The position numbers and the translations under genes are program-made. A stretch of 64,000 bases of DNA, taken from NCBI GenBank assembly GCA_050943595.1, contig JBMNPM010000005.1, forward strand, positions 69,100 through 133,099. Reading direction: 5' to 3'. Of the stretch, positions 33,906 through 42,977 are shown piece after piece. Origin of the DNA: JAXGXJ01 sp050943595 (GTDB lineage: Bacteria; Actinomycetota; Thermoleophilia; RBG-16-64-13). The notes beneath the pieces were generated by a model. That model made no database searches. It was not told where the DNA came from and saw only the letters and a list, made by a program, of their open reading frames with translations. Positions within the stretch are counted from its first letter, which is position 1. The number at the start of each line of letters is the position of its first letter.

Positions 33906-34793
33906 ATGTCTACAACCATGTTCGAATCACAGGAACGAGGGCTCCCGCTTTACCGTCGTGGTAAGGTGCGCGATGTCTATAAGCTCAGCGACGAGCATCT
34001 TTTGATCGTTGCCTGCGATCGCATATCGGCCTTCGACCATGTGCTGCCCACGCCTATCCCCGATAAGGGTCGCGTGCTAACACAGATTTCGAATTTCTTC
34101 TTCAAGCAGACCGAGCACATAATCTCGAACCACATCGTAGACCCTGATCCGGGGCCGGAGTGGTATCCCGGTCTTGATTGGTACTATGAGGACCTCGCCG
34201 GACGGACGGTCTTGGTTCGTAATGCTCAGCCGCTGGTGATCGAGAACATCGTGCGCGGATATCTGGCGGGGTCGGGTTGGAAGGAATACCAGAGCGCGGG
34301 TACCGTGTGTGATATCCCGCTGCCCGCCGGCCTGCGCGAGTCAGACAAGCTACCGGAGCCCATATTTACGCCGTCGACCAAGGCCGAATCCGGCCACGAC
34401 GAGAACATTACCTTTGCAACGGCGGTGTCTCTGGTAGGCCGTGAGGTGGCTGAGAAGGTGCGCGACATCAGCATAGCTCTCTACGAGTTCGCGGCCGGCC
34501 ATGCTTTGGAGCGTGGGATCATAATTGCCGACACAAAGTTCGAGTTCGGTCTCCTGGACTCGGGGGAACTCATTCTCATTGACGAGATGTTTACTCCCGA
34601 CTCCTCCCGGTTCTGGCCGGCCGACTCCTATCGACCGGGCGCATCCCCACCCAGCTTTGACAAGCAGTTCGTGCGCGACTACTTGGAGTCGATCCATTGG
34701 AGTAAAGAGCCACCGGCACCGGCGCTCCCCGATGATGTTGTCCTCAGGACCACAGAAAAGTACGGGGAGGCTATGCGGCGTCTGGTTGCCTGA
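33906..34793 (+). CDS. purC: Phosphoribosylaminoimidazole-succinocarboxamide synthase
   Basis: The 295-residue SAICAR synthase joins CAIR and aspartate in purine synthesis. It shows RGKVRDVYKLSDEHLLIVACDRISAFDHVLPTPIPDKG at the N-terminus, then VRGYLAGSGWKEYQ, DTKFEFGLLDSGELILIDE and FTPDSSRFWPADSY. GAGGAGGGGG lies upstream of ATG 33906. It is not next to other pur genes here, and it converges on the helicase gene with a 27-base gap. Confidence 0.97.
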   Translation: MSTTMFESQERGLPLYRRGKVRDVYKLSDEHLLIVACDRISAFDHVLPTPIPDKGRVLTQISNFFFKQTEHIISNHIVDPDPGPEWYPGLDWYYEDLAGRTVLVRNAQPLVIENIVRGYLAGSGWKEYQSAGTVCDIPLPAGLRESDKLPEPIFTPSTKAESGHDENITFATAVSLVGREVAEKVRDISIALYEFAAGHALERGIIIADTKFEFGLLDSGELILIDEMFTPDSSRFWPADSYRPGASPPSFDKQFVRDYLESIHWSKEPPAPALPDDVVLRTTEKYGEAMRRLVA

Positions 34794-34820
34794 CCAGGCT
34801 GCTGGCCACCAGGTTGCTGA

Positions 34821-36026
34821 CTATCGTCTGCGCCGGCGCGCACTCCCGTTGTAGACCAGGCGCGGTTTGGGTTTCCTGGCCACACGGTCGGGGCTGGGGA
34901 CGAGCCGCTGCATGTAGGTGAAGCCGTCGAGGTCCTTGCAGGGTAGGGTTGTCCCGAGCAGGACCTCGATGTCGCGTAGTTCGGAGGCCTGTTCCGCAGC
35001 GAGGAAACTGATGGCGGTGCCGGATGCTCCGGCCCGTGCCGTGCGGCCGATACGGTGCACATAATCTTGGGCCTGCGTAGGTAGGTCGTAGTTGATCACA
35101 TGCGATATGCGGTCGACATCGATCCCGCGGGCCACAATATCGGTGGCTACCAGTACGCGGTAGGTACCGTCCTTGAAGCCATCGAGGGCCCGCTGCCGCT
35201 GGGCTTGGGTGCGATTGGAGTGAATGGCCGCACCTCTGATGCGACTACGTTCCAAGTGGCGACAGACCCGGTCGGCCCGGTGCTTGGTGCGTGTAAACAC
35301 GAGGACCCGGTCGAGGTGCTCTTTCTCGAGCAATCGTACAAGCAAATCGGTCTTCTGCATCTCGGCCACAGGATAGACGGCCTGCGCGATGGCCTCTACC
35401 GGCGTGGCGCTGGGGGCGATTTCCACTCGGGCCGGGTCGTTGAGCATAGGCGCTGCGACACGCATGACGTCCTTAGAGAGGGTGGCGGAGAACAGCATGT
35501 TCTGGCGTTTGGTGGGCAAGAGGGAGATGATGCGGCGTACGTCCGGCCAGAAACCCATATCGAGCATGCGATCGGCCTCGTCGAGCACCAGGATATCCAC
35601 CTTGGAGAGGTTCACTTCCCCGCGTTCGTGGAGGTCGAGTAGGCGACCTGGGGTAGCGACCAGCACCTCAACACCTCGACGCAACTTCTTTATCTGGGGT
35701 TCGTAGCCGACGCCCCCGTAGATGGCGGCGATGCGTTGCCCGGTGTACTTCGCACAGCCTCGGGTCACTTCTTCGATCTGGCCGGCCAGTTCACGGGTGG
35801 GGGTTACGACTAGGGTGCCGATACTCTTGCGCCGTCCCATCAGCTGCAGGGCGGGAAGCATGAAGGCCGCCGTCTTGCCGGTGCCCGTCTGGGCACAGCC
35901 GAGAAGGTCGCGGCCGGTGAGAGCGAGAGGGATAGCCTGTTTCTGGATGGGGGTAGGCTCAACGTAGCCGAGGCTTTGCACAGCCTTGAGAAGGCCTGGT
36001 TGCAGGCCGAGTTCAGCGAAACTCAT
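34821..36026 (-). CDS. DEAD-box ATP-dependent RNA helicase
   Basis: The 401-residue protein has the Q motif (PTPIQKQAIPLALTGRD), AQTGTGKT, PTRELAGQIEE, VLDEADRMLDMGFWPD, FSATL, RGIDVDRISHVINYDLP and HRIGRTARAG. The basic tail (RKPKPRLVYNGSARRRRR) may bind RNA. It resembles RhlE. The start is ATG 36026 (MSFAELGL) with AAGGAG upstream; the open frame reaches 36092 but the extension has no family match. Confidence 0.94.
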   Translation of the reverse strand: MSFAELGLQPGLLKAVQSLGYVEPTPIQKQAIPLALTGRDLLGCAQTGTGKTAAFMLPALQLMGRRKSIGTLVVTPTRELAGQIEEVTRGCAKYTGQRIAAIYGGVGYEPQIKKLRRGVEVLVATPGRLLDLHERGEVNLSKVDILVLDEADRMLDMGFWPDVRRIISLLPTKRQNMLFSATLSKDVMRVAAPMLNDPARVEIAPSATPVEAIAQAVYPVAEMQKTDLLVRLLEKEHLDRVLVFTRTKHRADRVCRHLERSRIRGAAIHSNRTQAQRQRALDGFKDGTYRVLVATDIVARGIDVDRISHVINYDLPTQAQDYVHRIGRTARAGASGTAISFLAAEQASELRDIEVLLGTTLPCKDLDGFTYMQRLVPSPDRVARKPKPRLVYNGSARRRRR

Positions 36027-36429
36027 GAAATATGTGGCTCCTTGCCGTGCTCCACGATGGACGCACTGCGGTTGTAGACGCAGTTGATCCAATCAAGCCT
36101 TCGGAAAAGAGCGGCGGGACAACCGTGTCTGTAATACTGCGCCTGAAGTATAACAGAACGGCCATCGAGGCCCGGTACGGCAACGATGGTAAGGGTAGGA
36201 GTCCACATATCCTTCCGGCACGGTGTGTGTTCGTTGAGGCGGCATCGGCCTGAGCGACCGCCTTAGGAGGCTGCTGAAAGCGAAGCCCCGGCCGCCGGAA
36301 CACACTGAGCAGCACGATAGTACGTCATCGGTCGCGCGAATAGCGCTGCTATTCGGCTCCCTCCTCCCTCTATCCTTCTCTCGTGCGTGCTGATCGTGTT
36401 CCGGCGGCGAAGAGGCCGCGTCTCTTGGG
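36027..36429. other. Gene-free interval containing repeat copy D
   Basis: It holds the helicase leader and ribosome-binding site at the left and repeat copy D (36263-36333). Nothing else is recognised. Confidence 0.6.
36263..36333 (-). repeat. Dispersed ~70-bp hairpin repeat, copy D
   Basis: It is closest to copies A and C: minus strand TGACGTACTATCGTGCTGCT, centre CCGGCGGCCGG, end CAGCAGCCTCCTAA. It lies 97 bases beyond the stop of the minus-strand solute-binding protein gene at 36430. Confidence 0.82.
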
Positions 36430-37854
36430 CTACGAATACGTAAGGGGTTTGACCTTGGCCATGACTTTGACGTCCGGGGCGGTCACATTGCTACAGATCA
36501 CCTGCTCGAAGGGGTACTTCGTACCCTTGACCCACTGGCCGCTACAGCAGACCCCCTTGACCACATTCGGCACCGGATGAGAAGTCATCGGATCGGCGGC
36601 GTTGGCCGTATCGACTGGGACGGTGAAGTCGATGGGGCCGCAGGTGGCGACCAATTTGGTGGTCTTGATGGCGTCGACCACGCTCATCTTATCCTCGGGA
36701 TTCTTGGCCCGTTTGAAGGCATCGACTGCCCACTCGATCAGTTCATACATGACCGTTGTATTCGTGCTGACCATCTGGTTCATCTTGGTTTCGTAATCGA
36801 CAGCCAGCTCTTCAGCGGTGGCGCCGGTGATGGTGCACTTATACGGATAGGTGCGGTGCCAGCCCAGTTCGCCGATTAGGCCGTTGCCGGTGTCTCCGAT
36901 GGCCATCAGAGTCTCCGGGAACATGAGCGCTATGCCGGTGCTGACCAGCTTGGGTTTGAATCCCTGCTGGTGGCTTTGCCGCCAGAAGTTGGTGAATTCG
37001 GCCGGGTTGTTGCTGCCGCAGATGATCTCACAGCCCGCCTTCTTGAACTGGGAGATCTGGGCCGTGAAGTCCTCTGCTCCGGGTGTGTACCAGGAAGGCT
37101 CCACCAGCGTATAGCCCTTAGCCTTAAAAACGGCCGGCGCAGCCTCCGGCTTCATCCAGCCGGCCGCGTTGGCATCGTTGGCGAAGAGCATCCCCACCTT
37201 CTTGTTGTTGGGGATCTGGTCAAACATGTCGACGAAGTTGATGATGGTGGTCTCCGAACCCAGCAGAATGCCGTAGGTCCACGTGAATCCCGTCTCGGGC
37301 GGCTTGCGATCGTAGTAGAAGGCCTGCCAGACACTACCGGCGCTCAGGCTGGGGCAGCCCATAGCCTCGCAGACATCCGCCGATGGGTTGACGGTATCGG
37401 GGGCGCCGGCGCTGAGGACGATATCTACCGCGTCCGTCTGGATGAGGTCGCCGGTGACGGCAGCCGCACGGTTGGTGTCGGACTGCGTGTCTTTCTTGAT
37501 GAACTCGAGCGCGTGCTTCTTGCCGTCGCCGCCGACGATCCCATCTTTGAGGTACGTACTGAGACGGTCGACGGCCCAGTTGACTGATACGGCAAAGGCC
37601 GCGAGCCCACCCGTCTGAGGAGAGACTACCCCGATCTTAAGGGCGCGCCCGCCTTCGGCTCCACTGCTCACTGAGGTGGTGCCCTCGCTTGAGGTGTTCG
37701 TGGTCGCAGGCTCGTTCGTGCCGTCCTCACCATCACCACAGGCGGCCAATAAGCCGCCCAGGCCACCGCTCAGGCCCACCGCCGCACCGGTGATACCGGC
37801 GACCTTCAGGAACTCACGTCGGCTGCACTTGTTTCCCAGCCTTTCGAACGCCAC
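36430..37854 (-). CDS. Tat-exported solute-binding lipoprotein, branched-chain amino acid ABC type (second copy)
   Basis: The 474-residue protein has the same layout as the gene at 12569: CSRREFLKVAGITGAAVG twin-arginine signal, lipobox LLAAC, Ser/Thr-rich linker, then a type I periplasmic binding fold (KIGVVSPQTGGLAAFAVSVN). The twin arginine and lipobox suggest folded export and lipid anchoring. GTG 37854 is the start, with GGAGGG upstream. No transporter subunits are adjacent. Upstream are a tandem TATACAAAAC pair and the palindrome CGATACGTATCG at 37944-37955. Confidence 0.87.
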   Translation of the reverse strand: MAFERLGNKCSRREFLKVAGITGAAVGLSGGLGGLLAACGDGEDGTNEPATTNTSSEGTTSVSSGAEGGRALKIGVVSPQTGGLAAFAVSVNWAVDRLSTYLKDGIVGGDGKKHALEFIKKDTQSDTNRAAAVTGDLIQTDAVDIVLSAGAPDTVNPSADVCEAMGCPSLSAGSVWQAFYYDRKPPETGFTWTYGILLGSETTIINFVDMFDQIPNNKKVGMLFANDANAAGWMKPEAAPAVFKAKGYTLVEPSWYTPGAEDFTAQISQFKKAGCEIICGSNNPAEFTNFWRQSHQQGFKPKLVSTGIALMFPETLMAIGDTGNGLIGELGWHRTYPYKCTITGATAEELAVDYETKMNQMVSTNTTVMYELIEWAVDAFKRAKNPEDKMSVVDAIKTTKLVATCGPIDFTVPVDTANAADPMTSHPVPNVVKGVCCSGQWVKGTKYPFEQVICSNVTAPDVKVMAKVKPLTYS

Positions 37855-37896
37855 CTTTCCCTCCTATGATCGTGGACTACGTCGCTCCCCGGAGTG

Positions 37897-37960
37897 GGGT
37901 GATATACAAAACTATACAAAACGTAACACGTATATCAAAAAAGCGATACGTATCGGCCAT
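37897..37960 (-). promoter_or_regulatory. AT-rich upstream region with palindrome and tandem repeat
   Basis: The AT-rich leader of the solute-binding protein gene contains TATACAAAAC twice in tandem and a perfect 12-bp palindrome CGATACGTATCG (37944-37955). Promoter or operator function is inferred from position. Confidence 0.45.
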
Positions 37961-38093
37961 GACTTCTATCTGAGGGCTTCTGTCTGAGCCAATGTTCTCG
38001 GCGAGACTGGGCGGAGCCGTTTGCGGGTACTGAGAATCATGTTTGCATGAGTCGGATTTTTTGCCGGTGACAAAGTCTAGTGAAGGGGTTGTT

Positions 38094-39962
38094 ATGAAGC
38101 TGACGCGTCTCGCGGATGTAGACTGGGCGAAGCTACGGGCCCGTCCGCATCATCCGTCGCCGTCCGCATGGGAGGACCATGTCTTCTACTTCGTCTTGCT
38201 GGACCGGTTCTCAGACGGTCGTGAGGATGGGTACCTCGACGTTAACGGTCGTGCTGTGGCCGGTGACACGCCTCTCATGACTCCCGCGGACCGCGGTAAC
38301 GCTGTCATGACCGACGAGCAGGCTGCCGGATGGCGCGAGGCCGGCTGCGGATGGGTTGGCGGCACTCTTGCCGGTCTGACGAGCAAGATTGGCTACCTGC
38401 GGCGTTTGGGGATCACGGCATTGTGGGTGAGCCCCGTGTTTCGCCAGGTGCCGGGCTCCAATTCCTATCACGGGTACGGGATCCAGAACTTCCTCGAGGT
38501 GGATCCACATTTCGGTACGACCGAAGACCTCAAGGAGCTGGTGAAGGTGGCCCACGAGAACGGCATCTACGTCGTTCTGGATATCATCCTGAACCACACA
38601 GGAGATGTGTTCGACTACCGGCCCGATCGTTACTGGACCTCCGATGGGCACGGTGGAGGGTTTATGGATCCGCGGTGGGACGGCCGGCCGTACGAGGTGG
38701 CAGGGTTCCGGGACGGGGAGGGACTGCCGACGATCCCCTTCACCGAAATCGATGTGACCGCCACGACGTCGACCGACATCGGAGTTTGGCCTGCAGAACT
38801 ATTCGACCCGAAGACATTCACCGCTAAGGGGCGGATCGACAATTGGGACCATGACCCGGAGTTTCTCGAGGGTGACTTCTACAGCCTAAAGAACGTGGAA
38901 CTGGGCAGCGGCGAAACCGACCATTACCGTCCATCGCCGGCGCTGGCGGCATTGACGCGCGTCTACCAGTACTGGATCGGAGAGGCGGATATAGATGGCT
39001 TCCGCATCGATACCGTCAAACATATGGACCTGGGCGCGACGCGGTACTTCGCTGCAGTGATCCACGAATACGCCATGAGCCTGGGGAAAGAGAACTTTTA
39101 CCTCATCGGGGAGATCACCGGTGGCCGGGCGCGTGCGTACCGGACCCTCGAGACCACCGGTATCAACGCCGCCCTGGGCATCGACGACATACCCGACAAG
39201 CTCGAGTACGTCGTCAAGGGGTGGCGGGACCCGCGCGAATATTTTGACCTGTTCCGTAACTCACTGCTCGTCAACAAGGATTCGCACATCTGGTTCCGCA
39301 ACAAGGTAGTCACCGTCTTCGATGACCACGATCAGGTTCGCAAGGGGCGGCATAAGGCCCGCTTCTGTGCCGATGACGACGGACCCCGGCTGGCGCTTGC
39401 CGTCCTCGCACTCAACGTCACCACTCTTGGTATCCCATGTATCTATTACGGCAGCGAGCAGACCTTGGATGGCGCCGGCGACAACGACCGCTTCATCCGT
39501 GAGGCGATGTTCGGCGGTGAGTTTGGCGCGTTTGGCAGCCGTCAACGGCATGTGTTCGATGAGGACCACCCCGTCTACCGTCAACTAGCCGCTATCCTCG
39601 AGTTGCGTCGCCGACCGGAGTTCATGGGCCTGCGCCGGGGCCGGCAGTACCTCCGTGAGATCTCTACGGATGGTCTCTGTTTCGGGCTGCCGAGCCGGGT
39701 GGGGGGCCGTATGCTGTCCATCGTGCCCTGGTCGCGCATCTTCCTGGATGTCGAGACTGTCTGTGCTATTAACACCGACCCGGACAACGCCCGCACCGCA
39801 TGGGTGACTCTCGACCTTGAGTGCCATCGCGCTGGGGACACGCTCACGTGCCACTACTCCAGCGATGCTGAGCAGATTGGCACTGTGGTGGAGATCGAGC
39901 CTCGCAATGGGCACGCCGCGCGTCTGACAGTACCGGCAGCAGGTTTCGTCATCTATCAATAG
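38094..39962 (+). CDS. Alpha-amylase family (GH13) glycoside hydrolase
   Basis: The 622-residue enzyme has the GH13 motifs: VVLDIILNHTGD (region I), GFRIDTVKHMD (nucleophile Asp, region II), YLIGEITGG (acid/base Glu, region III), and VFDDHDQVRKG (region IV). No signal peptide is visible, so it is probably cytosolic and acts on glycogen, maltodextrin, trehalose or a related sugar. The start is ATG 38094, with GAAGGGG upstream; an open frame extends to 38043 but has weaker support. It stands alone. Confidence 0.92.
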   Translation: MKLTRLADVDWAKLRARPHHPSPSAWEDHVFYFVLLDRFSDGREDGYLDVNGRAVAGDTPLMTPADRGNAVMTDEQAAGWREAGCGWVGGTLAGLTSKIGYLRRLGITALWVSPVFRQVPGSNSYHGYGIQNFLEVDPHFGTTEDLKELVKVAHENGIYVVLDIILNHTGDVFDYRPDRYWTSDGHGGGFMDPRWDGRPYEVAGFRDGEGLPTIPFTEIDVTATTSTDIGVWPAELFDPKTFTAKGRIDNWDHDPEFLEGDFYSLKNVELGSGETDHYRPSPALAALTRVYQYWIGEADIDGFRIDTVKHMDLGATRYFAAVIHEYAMSLGKENFYLIGEITGGRARAYRTLETTGINAALGIDDIPDKLEYVVKGWRDPREYFDLFRNSLLVNKDSHIWFRNKVVTVFDDHDQVRKGRHKARFCADDDGPRLALAVLALNVTTLGIPCIYYGSEQTLDGAGDNDRFIREAMFGGEFGAFGSRQRHVFDEDHPVYRQLAAILELRRRPEFMGLRRGRQYLREISTDGLCFGLPSRVGGRMLSIVPWSRIFLDVETVCAINTDPDNARTAWVTLDLECHRAGDTLTCHYSSDAEQIGTVVEIEPRNGHAARLTVPAAGFVIYQ

Positions 39963-40073
39963 CGGGCGTGTGTTCGGGATACGATCGGGGAGGCCACCCT
40001 GCCCCATGTGTTGGTCTCCAGAGCATCGGTCATCTCCGCTTCGAGGATCTCCTGCATCGTCTCGCGGACTTTG

Positions 40074-40694
40074 TCAATAGGGCGGCTGGTCCTGGAACCA
40101 GTCGCCCAAGTTGCGGAACGCCCTCCAGAAGTCACTCTTGGCCCGTTCCTCGTCAAGAGCGCCATCGATATCGGGAGTGACCAGGGCCTGACAGAACGAT
40201 GTGAGATCCTGAAGAGTCCCCGGCTCCCAGGCCACGTCTCTCATTCCCGCGATCCGTTCCCTGTTGACGACCTCCAGCGTCTGTTGTCCCATGATGACCA
40301 CGATACGCGGCTGCGTGATGTGGAACTCTTCCAGCCAGTAGACGGGGCAGTTGCGGCACCCTTCTGTCTGGTCGACGTCGTGGCACTTGATCAGATTTGT
40401 CCCGTAGACCAGCAGGGGGTCCACTCCCAAGCGCTCCATGCTCTTGAGCACGGCAGTTCCCGAGCGCCCGTAGAAGGCTACTCCTTCCGTCACCTCCAAG
40501 TAGTGCGGCTGGAACTTCAAAAGCAGGATATCGGCCAGGGGATGGCCCGACCCTACAGTGGGTAAGAAGTGACCCCGGCGGCACTTACGACACTGGGCCA
40601 CACGATGGTTGAGATCGTTGTTCTCGGCTATAGCCCGTTCTTCGAGCCTTCGATAGATCTCATTGGTTTCGCCAAGATGCGGCAGGTCTTTCAC
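40074..40694 (-). CDS. Divergent uracil-DNA glycosylase superfamily protein with Fe-S type cysteines
   Basis: The 206-residue protein resembles family 4 UDGs: CRKCRRGHFLPTVGSGHPLADILL, then FYGRSGTAVLKSMERLGV, YGTNLIKCHDVDQTEGCRNC and QPRIVVIMGQQTLEVV. Four Cys could bind an Fe-S cluster. The catalytic GEAPG motif expected after ADILL is replaced by LKFQPHYLEV, so glycosylase activity is doubtful. It may be an inactive DNA- or nucleotide-binding relative. It stands alone on the minus strand. Confidence 0.8.
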   Translation of the reverse strand: MKDLPHLGETNEIYRRLEERAIAENNDLNHRVAQCRKCRRGHFLPTVGSGHPLADILLLKFQPHYLEVTEGVAFYGRSGTAVLKSMERLGVDPLLVYGTNLIKCHDVDQTEGCRNCPVYWLEEFHITQPRIVVIMGQQTLEVVNRERIAGMRDVAWEPGTLQDLTSFCQALVTPDIDGALDEERAKSDFWRAFRNLGDWFQDQPPY

Positions 40695-40803
40695 GAATTC
40701 ACTCAGATCTGCGTCCGTTCCTGTGGGTGATTCCGTACGCCCGTCTGTTTGTGGTCGGCGGATGCGGGCACCTCGCTAGACACTATATTGGCCGAAGAGG
40801 GGA

Positions 40804-40866
40804 AAAGTCCTGCGGCGGCCGGGGGCGTTTCCGGCGGAAAGCCCTCGTGATTCCGGCGAGGACTTT
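40804..40866. other. Nested inverted-repeat structure between genes
   Basis: AAAGTCCT (40804-40811) pairs with AGGACTTT (40859-40866). Inside, GGGC-G-TTTCC pairs with GGAAA-GCCC. It lies beyond the 3' end of the PimA-PHP fusion gene and could be its terminator (on the minus strand the arm is followed by TTCCCC) or a structured RNA. Confidence 0.5.
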
Positions 40867-40903
40867 AGCGAGTGGTCTCCTGCGTGCACCTTGCGAGTCG
40901 CTC

Positions 40904-42937
40904 TTACTCCACGGGGAGGACGCGGTCGAGAGTGGTTTGCAGCAGCTTGAGTGATTGGAGGTAGATCAGGTTCTTGTGTCTGGCTATGATGTCGGCCTCC
41001 CATAGGGCGGCCAAGAAGCTGGTGGCGTCGTGGAAGCGCGGCATGTGTAGCAGGGCGGTACCGAGCGCCTGCAGCACGTGCGCATCGCTGCCGGCTCCGG
41101 CCACGATGTTGTACTTGGAGGCGAAACGCTCGGCACTGAGATTGAACGAGGCGAGTGCCACCTTGGCGTTGTAGATCTCGATCACATCTATACGATGCAG
41201 ATTGTCTACCAATGTCCTATAGGAAGGCGTCATCCGTAATGCATCAAAGGGATGGGGGATATAGACCAGACCTCCCTGCTCTTTGATGAGCGACAGGGTC
41301 CGGTCGAAAGTCAGCCCTTTTGGTATGAGCTCCTCCAGGAACAGACCGATGACCTCCCCCTCGGAGGTATTGATCTCTTCGGCGACGATGACGAACGGGT
41401 CCCCCTCGGCCAGGTCTCGCGCCAGCAGAGCGCCGTCGATTTCGTTGTGGTCGGCGATGGCGATGGCACCGAGACCAACTTCGCGTGCCGTCTCGAGGAT
41501 GGAATCGATACTACTGGTACAGTCATGGGAGTAGCAGGAATGGACGTGGAGGTCGGCGTTGATCCAGTCGGCGCGCGTTTTGTTCAGGACGCCATGGCGT
41601 GCGCGCCGGCGGATCGGCTCTTGACCGATGCCCCGGATATGCAGTGACCGGCCGGCGACCGGTGTTTTTAGACCGGAACCGTTCCTCTCGCTGGTGGCCT
41701 CGAGCGTCTCCCGGTACACATCTACCAGTCGCGCAGCGAGCCGAGGCATGGTGAGGGCCACCGAGTCGGCTTGGGCTTTCTTAGCAATGACCTCGGAGGC
41801 GGTCGCAGGTGGGCAGAGGGCCTTCTGCACTGCTGCCTCAAGTGAGCCGGCGTCACCCGGTGAGAAGACTGCCCCCTGCCGCTCGTCGTTCAGGTGCTCC
41901 TGCACAGGGGGAAGGTCGGGCCCCACGAACGGGCATCCGCTCACCACAGCCTCAGCTATCGAAGTACACAGCCATTCTCCACCCAAATAGGGCAGAATGG
42001 TGACGGCGGCCGTTTGGTAGAGAGGAGCGAGTTCGGCGGTCGATTCGAATTCGTGAAGGACTATCCGAGAGCGTAGTCTGCGGGGGATCGCTCGCGGAAG
42101 CCAACGCTTCACCGATGGTCGATGCAGAGCCACCACCATGCGATCGAGGCTGGCAGGGAAGTCCTGGATGAGCATTCGTATGAGGGCACGGTAGGACCGC
42201 CGGTCATCCCCTCTGTAGACGTATAGGCCGGTCTGTGTGTCGCGGGTCTCCGGCTCCGTCGTGTCGTCTTGCGGGACCATGCTCGTGCCGCACGGCACTA
42301 CTTCGTAGCCCGCGGGGTAGAGTTCCGCCATCATCTGCCGGCCCTCGGCAAACGTCACCACACGTGCATCCAGGCGTGAAAAAAAGCGGTCGAGTACGGC
42401 TTGACCCAACTCGTAGGCGGCAGCGCCGACGGGGGTGAGGTGGAACGTCGCTACGACGGGACTGCGCGCTTCGCGGAGGGCGGTGAAACTCAGCGAGGGG
42501 GCCATAGGTTCGTGAACGTGGAGCAGGTCGAAGTCGCCGGCCAGCATGAGCTTCTCCAGCCGGGAAGTCACGTCTAAGGGCAGACCGATGCTGGCTACGC
42601 CTCTATTGAGTCGCACCGGGAAGCTCAGACCTACCGGGATCACGGCGATGGCGGCGGTTTGATCGAGAGGTCCGTCGTCGGAGTGAGGCAGTAACAGTTC
42701 GTCGGGAGGACCGCCGGAACGGTACTCCTCCAACAACTCCACCAGTTGCCCGCGACTACGTCGGAAAAGGGCCCGCATGCGCTTGGTATCTGCGGGATCA
42801 TCGGAGGACGTGACTATCACCGGACGGTGCCCCTGTCTCTTGAGCTCGCGGGCGAGTTCGCCTATATGGTGATTAACGGCAGCCGGGATGCTCCACGCGA
42901 AGGGCGTCACCAGGGCTATGTATAAGCTTTTCTCCAT
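40904..42937 (-). CDS. PimA-like GT4 glycosyltransferase fused to a PHP phosphoesterase domain
   Basis: The 677-residue protein has a GT4 glycosyltransferase (about 1-420): YIALVTPFAWSIPAAVNHHI and FDLLHVHEPMAPSLSFTALR closely follow PimA, the phosphatidylinositol mannosyltransferase. The C-terminal PHP domain (about 459-677) has every metal motif: DLHVHSCYSHD, IADHNE, VAEEIN, YIPHPFD, IEIYN and GSDAH. Upstream, a phosphatidylinositol-phosphate-type synthase and inositol-phosphate synthase are in the same operon. Inference: PHP dephosphorylates PI-phosphate and GT4 glycosylates PI. Start ATG 42937 or GTG 42940, after GGAGGT; an open frame reaches 42964. Confidence 0.86.
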   Translation of the reverse strand: MEKSLYIALVTPFAWSIPAAVNHHIGELARELKRQGHRPVIVTSSDDPADTKRMRALFRRSRGQLVELLEEYRSGGPPDELLLPHSDDGPLDQTAAIAVIPVGLSFPVRLNRGVASIGLPLDVTSRLEKLMLAGDFDLLHVHEPMAPSLSFTALREARSPVVATFHLTPVGAAAYELGQAVLDRFFSRLDARVVTFAEGRQMMAELYPAGYEVVPCGTSMVPQDDTTEPETRDTQTGLYVYRGDDRRSYRALIRMLIQDFPASLDRMVVALHRPSVKRWLPRAIPRRLRSRIVLHEFESTAELAPLYQTAAVTILPYLGGEWLCTSIAEAVVSGCPFVGPDLPPVQEHLNDERQGAVFSPGDAGSLEAAVQKALCPPATASEVIAKKAQADSVALTMPRLAARLVDVYRETLEATSERNGSGLKTPVAGRSLHIRGIGQEPIRRRARHGVLNKTRADWINADLHVHSCYSHDCTSSIDSILETAREVGLGAIAIADHNEIDGALLARDLAEGDPFVIVAEEINTSEGEVIGLFLEELIPKGLTFDRTLSLIKEQGGLVYIPHPFDALRMTPSYRTLVDNLHRIDVIEIYNAKVALASFNLSAERFASKYNIVAGAGSDAHVLQALGTALLHMPRFHDATSFLAALWEADIIARHKNLIYLQSLKLLQTTLDRVLPVE

Positions 42938-42977
42938 CACGTGAAAGCCGGACCTCCGGCTCACGATCTGGGCAGAT

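Noticed and set aside
6238..36333. Dispersed repeats as integron attC sites
   Set aside because: They follow stop codons as attC sites do, but no GTTRRRY/RYYYAAC core pairs, no integrase and no cassette array are present.
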